A stretch of 20,485 nucleotides of DNA from a virus. How positions within the stretch are numbered: the stretch's first letter is position 1; each line of letters begins with the position of its first letter. The stretch is from positions 1 to 20,485 of IMG/VR virus record IMGVR_UViG_3300050020_000005; one strand, 5' to 3'. The notes under the pieces are model-generated. The model saw only the letters and a program-made list of their open reading frames with translations, did not search any database and was not told the origin of the DNA. This document shows, piece after piece, positions 16,151-20,485 of this stretch. The position numbers and the translations under genes are program-made.

Positions 16151-16416
16151 GCTAGCGCCCTCTGGAAAATCCAATGCGGCTTGTCGTCAATCCATACATC
16201 CATCAGTCGGCCTAGAGCGGCCATGAACGGCCCTTTTGCCTCGCGCGATGTGTAAATAATCTCCGACACTCCGTCCATGTCGCCGATTGGCTCATCGGGA
16301 TACCGCATCGTCACGCACACCACCTTATGCCCGCGTTCCGTTGCATCACGGATAAAGTGCTGCCATAGCTCAGGATCAGCGGTAAAGGTGCCGTCATAAT
16401 CGAGCGCGATTATCAT
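16147..16416 (-). CDS. Small HAD-superfamily hydrolase-like protein
   Basis: The product (89 residues from the ATG at 16416, which overlaps the terL stop as ATGA) begins MIIALDYDGTFTADPELWQH. It shows HAD motif I (D6-Y-D8-G-T), a motif II-like Thr (VCVTMR, T36), a Lys (K61 in REAKGPF) and the motif IV acid pair in DVWIDDKPHWI (D77, D78). With no cap domain it is a minimal HAD phosphatase-like fold; related small phage proteins are common near terminase genes but I know no established role. A start 4 codons upstream (16428) is also open; neither has a clear ribosome site, so coupling from terL is likely. Activity on nucleotide or polynucleotide phosphate is possible but unproven. Confidence 0.75.
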   Translation of the reverse strand: MIIALDYDGTFTADPELWQHFIRDATERGHKVVCVTMRYPDEPIGDMDGVSEIIYTSREAKGPFMAALGRLMDVWIDDKPHWIFQRALA

Positions 16417-18686
16417 CTGCGCATCCATGCGGTATTAGGGGCGCCACCAATGCGCCGATGAACAACGCGTGGCGGAGGTGTTGAGGGCTTTTCTTCGTGC
16501 ATTACAAGTTCGGGGAATAGGTCTGAGCAAGCCCAGACCATTGCATCCGCCCGGTTCGGGCTGTTCTCGCCCATGTAGCCGTGGGTCGTGAAGCCGATCA
16601 GTTCATCCTCTAGCTCGCGGAAGATGCCTCCCATGCGGATTTTGCCAGTCTCGACCAAAGCGGATATGGGCTCAGCCCTTACCACTTTCCCGCGGCTGGC
16701 GGTCACCGGCCGGAACGGGGTGCGCGGCCTGGCGGTACGGATGACGTTTCCAACCATCGCGCCGCCATAGTTGACCTCGGCAACGATCCGGTCTGCGCCC
16801 CAGCGGTCGAATGCGTCCGTCGCAACGCGACCCCATACTTTCGGCCCAGCCTTGCAGGTCAAGTCCTCAAGCACATAGCCGTTGCCATCGATCCCAAGCC
16901 CGCAGACAACTATCCCGATCTCGTCGTTGTCGATGTTGTCCACGTCATCAGCCCCGGAGGGGTCCACGGCGACCACGATGCGCAGCATTTCGGGCAGTTC
17001 GCGGTCAATGTTGCGCCACTTCTCAAGCATTTCGTCGGTGAACAAAGCGTTCGGAGAGGCGTCCCGGAACTCGCCTTCAAGGAAGCGCTTACGAAGGCGT
17101 ACAGGCAGGGATTCGAGCGTCTTGATGTAGTCCTGGCTCAGGTTCTGGACGTTATCGCGTGGATTGACCTGCATGAAGGCGTAGCTGTTGGGATCGCCAA
17201 GCTCCTGCCGCGTCTCCGGGTCAACCTTAGTCTTGAACATCCGGTAGGTCCAATGGGCTTTGTCGGGCGGATTTTCATCATAATAGGCCTTCATCACCAG
17301 TGGCTTGCCGGTCGCCCGGTCCTGCACGCGCTGCGCAAGCCGGGTGATGGCCATGTTGCGGCTTGAGTACGGAATCTGGCTGCACTCGTTGAAGAACAGG
17401 TCTGCGAACTCCGTGCCTAGAATCTTCTCCGTGCGCTCGCGGTCGTCCAAGCCACCGAACCAAAGCTCCGAGCCGCCGGGAAAGGTGGCATATAGATCGC
17501 TCTTGTTCAGGTCGTAAGGAACGCCGGGGAAGCACTTGGACATGACGGCCGGGAACGTGTCCAGCACGACCGATTGCTTGACGTGGCCGAGGCGGAAGCG
17601 AAGAATGGCGCCGCGCGAGCCGGGAGCCTTCAGCCTGCGCTGAACCTGCTTGCGCACGATCAGGAATGTCTTGCCACTGTTATGGTGCAGGATGCCGTTC
17701 GCAAAGTATTGCTCAGTCACAGGGACATGCAAGGTGTAATAGTCCGCTTCGGGGGATTCTGATATAATAAAGACCTTCTCTAAGCTATACGCAAACTGAA
17801 AGGGGCGATCGTATGAAAGACCGGCGAACAGGCAAAATCGGTAAAGAGCGGCGTCAACTCGTTGTTGAACTAATCGCCAAAGGCGCGACGGCTGGCGAGA
17901 TTGCAGACCAGTTGAACGTGAATCCAGAGACGATCCGTAAATTTGCTCGAAAGCACGGATATAAGATTCAGCGCGAGCCGCGGTCCATGGAGTCCCACCC
18001 TTGTTGGAATGGGGGAACGGTAGTGGACCGCACGGGTTATTTGCTTCGCCGCGTAGATGCGACAGGTCCATACGGATATCTAATTCGGGCAATTCAGAAG
18101 CGCGGTTACTTAGGCTCCGACCCGAACGGATACGCTCCTGAGCACCGCATTGTGGCGCATGACATGCTTGGCCGACCGCTGCACCCAGGGGAAGTCGTTG
18201 ACCATATCGACGGAAATAAGCGGAACAACGATCCGTCAAACTTGCGAGCATTCCCGTCAAACGCCGAGCATCTGCGCGTAACGCTGAAAGGAAAGATTCC
18301 GAATTGGACGCCCGAGGGTCGTGCAAAGTTCGTCGGACGGCCAATTGATCCGAACAGCGCAAATCAGAAGCGACTCGCCAAGCGCCGCCAGTCCAAAATC
18401 GGTGATCCGGAGTAACGGTTACAGACTTTCCGGACTCCGTTACAACTTTGAGCATCTTGGCGCGGCCCTTCAGGAAGGGGGCGCAAACCATTTGGACGCC
18501 GCGCGTAGTCAATACCGCGACCGGCTTACCAATTCTCGCAAGCTCTGCAATTGTCTTGGAGTGACCGTCAATAACGGCGTCCCCGGTCAGGCACCTTGAC
18601 CCGCCGGCCAGCAGGATGTGCTTCGCTGGGCCGTTCAGTATCTCCTGGGCCTCTTGCTGCTTGGCGGTCAACGTGAAATCAGCCAT
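16413..18686 (-). CDS. terL: Terminase large subunit with intein in the Walker A motif
   Basis: The 757-residue precursor carries a 305-residue intein (C32-N336); spliced TerL would be 452 residues. Exteins rejoin as LLAGGSR+SGKTFLIV, a complete P-loop. Walker B is FADLFFNECS (residues 427-436, catalytic E434). The RNase H-like nuclease is at about 570-720: VAVDPSG (D575), AEVNYGG (E637) and NRADAMVWA (D714). These are the ATPase motor and headful or cos nuclease of DNA packaging. Start ATG at 18686 overlaps the upstream HNH gene by 8 nt. The C-terminus overlaps the HAD-like gene as ATGA. Without splicing the P-loop is split by 305 residues, so packaging should depend on splicing. Motifs in both exteins are intact. 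Confidence 0.96.
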   Translation of the reverse strand: MADFTLTAKQQEAQEILNGPAKHILLAGGSRCLTGDAVIDGHSKTIAELARIGKPVAVLTTRGVQMVCAPFLKGRAKMLKVVTESGKSVTVTPDHRFWTGGAWRVASDLRCSDQLAVRRTLHDPRASNSESFLSALRADARRLTGMLASLTDRCSAYFRRYGQRLPLGAAVGQACHAPQCGAQERIRSGRSLSNRASELPELDIRMDLSHLRGEANNPCGPLPFPHSNKGGTPWTAARAESYIRAFEQIYGSSLDSRSTGLQSRQPSRLWRLVQQRVDAALYRFCLFAGLSYDRPFQFAYSLEKVFIISESPEADYYTLHVPVTEQYFANGILHHNSGKTFLIVRKQVQRRLKAPGSRGAILRFRLGHVKQSVVLDTFPAVMSKCFPGVPYDLNKSDLYATFPGGSELWFGGLDDRERTEKILGTEFADLFFNECSQIPYSSRNMAITRLAQRVQDRATGKPLVMKAYYDENPPDKAHWTYRMFKTKVDPETRQELGDPNSYAFMQVNPRDNVQNLSQDYIKTLESLPVRLRKRFLEGEFRDASPNALFTDEMLEKWRNIDRELPEMLRIVVAVDPSGADDVDNIDNDEIGIVVCGLGIDGNGYVLEDLTCKAGPKVWGRVATDAFDRWGADRIVAEVNYGGAMVGNVIRTARPRTPFRPVTASRGKVVRAEPISALVETGKIRMGGIFRELEDELIGFTTHGYMGENSPNRADAMVWACSDLFPELVMHEEKPSTPPPRVVHRRIGGAPNTAWMRR
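17760..17805 (+). promoter_or_regulatory. Extended -10 promoter and Shine-Dalgarno of the antisense HNH gene
   Basis: The plus strand has TGATATAAT at 17760-17768, a perfect extended -10 (TGnTATAAT) with no good -35, as is usual for this class. About 30 nt further, GAAAGGGG (17798-17805) lies 7 nt before the HNH ATG at 17813. On the minus strand the same bases encode intein residues I-I-S near block F and P-F-Q-F just before it. Thus start signals for one strand are written in the coding sequence of the other. Confidence 0.6.
17813..18415 (+). CDS. HNH homing endonuclease encoded antisense within the terL intein
   Basis: The 200-residue protein starts MKDRRTGKIGKERRQLVVEL. Residues about 15-50 form a helix-turn-helix (AKGATAGEIADQLNVNPETI, then RKFARKHGY), likely for target recognition. 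The HNH_3 nuclease is at about 107-155: YAPEHRIVAHDMLGRPLHPG, EVVDHIDGNKRNNDPSNLRA, with D130-H131, N135, N143 and H153 in the usual places. The C-terminus is basic (NQKRLAKRRQSK). It is the only gene on the plus strand and lies wholly inside the intein, between its splicing halves. It has its own promoter and ribosome site. By analogy with intein and intron endonucleases it should cut intein-free terL at the P-loop codons and spread the intein. Codon second positions of each strand face wobble positions of the other. Confidence 0.92.
   Translation: MKDRRTGKIGKERRQLVVELIAKGATAGEIADQLNVNPETIRKFARKHGYKIQREPRSMESHPCWNGGTVVDRTGYLLRRVDATGPYGYLIRAIQKRGYLGSDPNGYAPEHRIVAHDMLGRPLHPGEVVDHIDGNKRNNDPSNLRAFPSNAEHLRVTLKGKIPNWTPEGRAKFVGRPIDPNSANQKRLAKRRQSKIGDPE
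18412..18443 (+). repeat. 7-bp inverted repeat at the end of the antisense HNH gene
   Basis: GTAACGG (18412-18418) and CCGTTAC (18437-18443) are perfect inverted arms around an 18-nt loop, starting at the HNH stop codon. No T-run follows, so it is a weak terminator candidate at best; GTAACGGTTAC at the left arm is also a short palindrome. On the minus strand it codes for intein residues just before and in block B. Confidence 0.25.
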
Positions 18687-19110
18687 TTGCTAGTGACTCA
18701 GAAATTTCTTTATGCTTGCGGCGCCATACGGCCATCTCCTGTCTGGCTTTCCATTTCAAAGCCTTTGCTTGGTCCTTGCCTATTTCTTGATCGAGCGGAA
18801 GATCGGCGCGCAACTTCTTTACTATCGTCCGCAGTCTCGCTACCTCGGCCTCTAATTCCGAAATCCGCGCCTCGAGCTTCTTTCGTTGTGGGCGATTAGA
18901 ACGTATCCGCACTGGCCTGTTTTTCTCATGTTCGGCCTTATGGCACCGATAGCACAGCGTCTTGCCATTGTTGGGATCAAGGCTCAATTCAGGGTAGGTA
19001 GATTTCGGCTTGATATGGTGCGCGTGCAAATCTTCCGACTTACCACATTCACCGCACTTCCCGTCCCGACTCTTTACGGAATCAGCCCATGCCTTCATCT
19101 TCGTACTCAT
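18679..19110 (-). CDS. Packaging-associated HNH nuclease with C-terminal coiled coil
   Basis: The 143-residue protein begins MSTKMKAWADSVKSRDGKCG. It has a zinc-ribbon HNH: C19-x2-C22, H31-H32 in LHAHHIKP, N47-N48, then CYRCHKAEH with C53, C56, H57 and H61. Residues about 76-110 (KLEARISELEAEVARLRTIV, KKLRADL) form a leucine-heptad coiled coil, and the rest is a Lys/Arg/Trp-rich tail. HNH proteins beside terminase genes are known to be part of some phage packaging motors and to be needed for TerL-dependent end cleavage. Lying between terS and terL and overlapping the terL start by 8 nt supports that rather than a selfish role, although a homing origin is possible. Only weak purine sequence (GAAAGAA) precedes the ATG. 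Confidence 0.85.
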   Translation of the reverse strand: MSTKMKAWADSVKSRDGKCGECGKSEDLHAHHIKPKSTYPELSLDPNNGKTLCYRCHKAEHEKNRPVRIRSNRPQRKKLEARISELEAEVARLRTIVKKLRADLPLDQEIGKDQAKALKWKARQEMAVWRRKHKEISESLANG

Positions 19111-19152
19111 ATCAGTTCTTTCGGGCTATAAATGCGCCATTTCAACCCTAAC

Positions 19153-19632
19153 TTAACCATTCACGTCGCTGCCGTTCAGGACGAGCGCTATCGGGGCGCT
19201 TGGGTCACCTCTAAGCTCAATCTTGTCTCCGTACCGCTTAGGATTCCACTTGGCGAGCAACTTCAGGCGCGTCTCGATCTGCAGCTTTCGGTGGCCAAGC
19301 ATGTCCTCCACCTTCCGCTCGACACTTCCATCAGCCTTAGTCGTTGTTATTTCACCCGAAACTGGCGTGTCAGCAAGGCGCAGCGTGTCCTCAAGGATGG
19401 CCTCCTGCCCCAGTTCCCGCGCACGTGCGATGGCTGTAGCAAACGGGGGGTGCGCCTCCATCCAGTTATAGACGGTGCGCCATTCAATCCTCAGGTCTCG
19501 GGCTACTTGGCGCAGCGGGATGCCGTTCGAAACGTCTTGACATATTCGGTCAGCATAGGCTTGCGTGAACTTGCTGCCACTGCCCTTCGGGGCGCCAGTC
19601 TTGGCCTTCGGCTTAGCGGGCGCGCGGGTCAT
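19153..19632 (-). CDS. terS: Terminase small subunit
   Basis: From the ATG at 19632 the product has 159 residues; a GTG 9 nt upstream (19641) is the alternative. The N-terminus is basic (MTRAPAKPKAKTGAPKGSGS). A helix-turn-helix covers residues about 26-60 (ADRICQDVSNGIPLRQVARD, then LRIEWRTVYNWMEAHPPF). A helical oligomerisation segment follows (AIARARELGQEAILEDTLRL), and then HRKLQIETRLKLLAKWNPKR with YGDK, the typical signature of HTH terminase small subunits such as those of Sf6-type phages. It binds the packaging start site and presents DNA to TerL. The start overlaps the upstream gene by about 20 nt. A 42-nt gap separates it from the HNH gene. Confidence 0.9.
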   Translation of the reverse strand: MTRAPAKPKAKTGAPKGSGSKFTQAYADRICQDVSNGIPLRQVARDLRIEWRTVYNWMEAHPPFATAIARARELGQEAILEDTLRLADTPVSGEITTTKADGSVERKVEDMLGHRKLQIETRLKLLAKWNPKRYGDKIELRGDPSAPIALVLNGSDVNG

Positions 19633-19996
19633 GAGACTCACGGCTGTACCACGTCGAAATGAAGTTCTGAGCTTCCCCCGGATTGGTGAAGTGCAGCGCC
19701 CGTTCAGGCTTGCGATGATCGGCTTCCTCGGGCCAGAGTGTGATCGTGTAGTCGGGGCCGGTGTTGCGGACGTTCAGGAGTTGGCCGGGGTGCCAGTCTG
19801 CGGGGTATTGGGGCGCTGATAATTCGCAATCACATGGTCCATTCGGATAGGCTGGCATGTTATGGGTAGAGCAATCAGAAGCATGACGGTCAATTGACTC
19901 GGCCACTGCCGCGCCAACCGTTTCCCCAACTGCTATAGCAATAGCCTCCGTGATTACAATCTTAGGCTTGCGCGGCTTACCCTTAGGCCATGCCAT
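19613..19996 (-). CDS. Hypothetical phage protein upstream of terS (127 aa)
   Basis: Begins MAWPKGKPRKPKIVITEAIA, an N-terminal Lys/Pro-rich tail with a GKPRKP AT-hook-like string; then an Ala/Val helix (AIAIAVGETVGAAVAESIDR), a His/Cys-containing loop (HASDCSTHNMPAYPNGPCDC), and a compact C-terminal part (HPGQLLNVRNTGPDYTITLW, LHFTNPGEAQNFISTWYSRE). The two Cys-containing clusters could bind a metal, but the spacing fits no family I can name. The ATG has GGGG 6 nt upstream within AGGGGTCGAATATGG. It overlaps the small gene before it by 14 nt and terS after it by about 20 nt. Function unknown; DNA binding is only suggested by the tail. Confidence 0.65.
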   Translation of the reverse strand: MAWPKGKPRKPKIVITEAIAIAVGETVGAAVAESIDRHASDCSTHNMPAYPNGPCDCELSAPQYPADWHPGQLLNVRNTGPDYTITLWPEEADHRKPERALHFTNPGEAQNFISTWYSRESHDPRAR

Positions 19997-20138
19997 ATTC
20001 GACCCCTATTTCCCGGAATATCAACTGCGCGGCCCAGTCGAAAGCGTCCTTTAAGTCGCGGCATGGATAGAGAAGGCATTTATATTCAACGACCCATTCC
20101 ATTGAATAACGCTTGATGCGGGGCTTAGGGGATGCCAT
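19983..20138 (-). CDS. Small hypothetical protein (51 aa)
   Basis: ATG at 20138-20136 lies one nucleotide after the preceding TGA, and the TAA at 19985-19983 lies inside the next gene. The product begins MASPKPRIKRYSMEWVVEYK and has a C-terminal helix (CRDLKDAFDWAAQLIFREIG, ending VEYGMA). It is basic at the N-terminus and amphipathic after it. The tight coupling on both sides and protein-like composition argue it is real. No ribosome site is evident, so translation would rely on coupling. No family recognised. Confidence 0.6.
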   Translation of the reverse strand: MASPKPRIKRYSMEWVVEYKCLLYPCRDLKDAFDWAAQLIFREIGVEYGMA

Positions 20139-20139
20139 A

Positions 20140-20379
20140 TCAGTGAGTTGGCGCAGCTAATGCGCCCAACGTGAATTTGATGATTTGCTCGCCACTCTCT
20201 GGGCTCTCCACGCCGAAACCGACTTGACGCCCTTTCTGTGCCGTTTGAAGCAGGTCAAACAGCCATTTGCGCTCTTGATCGGTGAGGAAGTCGATATCCA
20301 GCTGAACAAGCTCGCGCCCTTCCTCGCAGCGCATGTCCAAACTGAGCGTGTTGTGTATTGGCTTGCGACTACGAACCAT
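20140..20379 (-). CDS. Hypothetical phage protein (79 aa)
   Basis: The ATG at 20379-20377 is preceded by GGGG with 7-nt spacing in GGGGATCGAATATGG, nearly the same start cassette as the gene at 19996; a TTG five codons upstream is open but unsupported. The protein begins MVRSRKPIHNTLSLDMRCEE; the acidic middle has a probable helix (FLTDQERKWLFDLLQTAQKG), and it ends with beta-like strands (RQVGFGVESPESGEQIIKFT). No motif recognised. It overlaps the preceding partial gene by 11 nt and is 1 nt from the next small gene. Function unknown. Confidence 0.6.
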   Translation of the reverse strand: MVRSRKPIHNTLSLDMRCEEGRELVQLDIDFLTDQERKWLFDLLQTAQKGRQVGFGVESPESGEQIIKFTLGALAAPTH

Positions 20380-20485
20380 ATTCGATCCCCACAACGTCCC
20401 GCTCGCTTGCGATGATGTGCGTCTTGTTTCCCCATTGAAACGATTGGAAATTGTAGCCGCGCGCGCCTTCAGGGCTTCCGAGTTG
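20369..20485 (-). CDS. 3' end of a hypothetical gene (partial, runs off right edge)
   Basis: The last 38 codons of a minus-strand frame are open to the window edge, ending in TAG at 20371-20369. The residues (QLGSPEGARGYNFQSFQWGN, then KTHIIASERDVVGIEYGS) look like real protein, with a strand-rich end. It overlaps the next start by 11 nt, in the same style as the other small genes here. The start is outside the window. Identity unknown. Confidence 0.5.
   Translation of the reverse strand, partial: QLGSPEGARGYNFQSFQWGNKTHIIASERDVVGIEYGS

Larger units (their letters stand above)
17679..18593 (-). mobile_element. TerL intein (class 1 Hint) without an in-frame endonuclease
   Basis: Residues C32 to N336 of the precursor. 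Block A starts CLTGDAVIDGHSKTIAELAR; block B is VTVTPDHRFWT (T92, H95); GGAWRVASDL follows as in Hint domains; the C-terminal blocks F and G are DYYTLHVPVTEQYFANGILH with final His335-Asn336, then Ser337 as the +1 nucleophile. All class 1 splicing residues are present. Between intein residues about 90 and 260 the sense frame has no LAGLIDADG, HNH or other endonuclease signature and no obvious fold; that stretch is the reverse strand of the HNH gene at 17813-18415. The insertion site, between R and SGKT of the P-loop, is a classic intein site because it cannot be lost imprecisely. Confidence 0.93.

Noticed and set aside
17813-18415. Sense-strand endonuclease within the intein
   Set aside because: I looked for LAGLIDADG, HNH, GIY-YIG or similar motifs in intein residues 90-260 in the terL frame and found none; the region reads like the reverse complement of the HNH gene.
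18412-18443. Rho-independent terminator for the antisense HNH gene
   Set aside because: The 7-bp arms have an 18-nt loop and no T-run, so it is kept only as a low-confidence inverted repeat.
1-20485. tRNA genes, CRISPR arrays, IS elements, integrase or attachment sites
   Set aside because: No cloverleaf-type gene, regularly spaced repeat, transposase or recombinase was seen on either strand.

Overview
The window is the structural (late) module of a tailed phage or prophage with P22-like (short-tailed podovirus) gene order. All genes but one lie on the minus strand, so the operon reads from right to left: small early-packaging ORFs, terminase small subunit, HNH protein, terminase large subunit, HAD-like protein, portal, scaffold, coat, small head or decoration proteins, gp4-like and gp10-like head-closure proteins, tail-fibre-like protein, DNA-ejection proteins including a lytic transglycosylase, and the start of a tail fibre or spike at the left edge. 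Genes overlap by ATGA, TAATG or TAGTG at most junctions, which fixes many starts. Composition is moderately GC-rich. The p32-like ejection protein, the PASTA protein and the small head proteins resemble those I know from phages of Betaproteobacteria (Burkholderia, Ralstonia, Bordetella type); that host is an inference, not a demonstration.

Right part (about 13,480-20,485): packaging genes, invaded by HNH endonuclease genes. The terminase large subunit carries a 305-residue intein (17679-18593) exactly inside its Walker A P-loop. The intein has a complete Hint splicing domain (Cys1, TPDH block B, block F, terminal His-Asn, then Ser+1) but no recognisable endonuclease in its own frame. A 200-codon HNH/HTH endonuclease gene lies on the opposite (plus) strand inside the intein (17813-18415). 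It has its own extended -10 promoter and Shine-Dalgarno sequence, both embedded in codons of the C-terminal splicing block, and its last codons run antisense to splicing block B. An intein that carries its homing endonuclease as an independent antisense gene is the standout of this window. A second, HNH-AP2 homing endonuclease gene sits between portal and scaffold, and a third HNH protein of the packaging-associated zinc type sits between terS and terL.

Middle part (about 8,345-13,470): scaffold, P22-type coat, and four small head or decoration-like proteins including one with a PASTA domain, then a gp4-like protein. The coat gene starts with TTG. Its 66-nt leader can fold into a three-way junction that places the ribosome-binding site in the junction and the start codon at the closing stem, a candidate translational switch.

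Left part (1-8,341): the gp10-like stabilisation protein, a tail-fibre-like protein, a probable internal promoter, and an ejection cluster (two small proteins, p32-like protein, internal virion protein, transglycosylase), ending in the tail fibre or spike. No integrase, repressor, lysis cassette, tRNA or CRISPR array is visible, and no intergenic gap reaches 300 bases.
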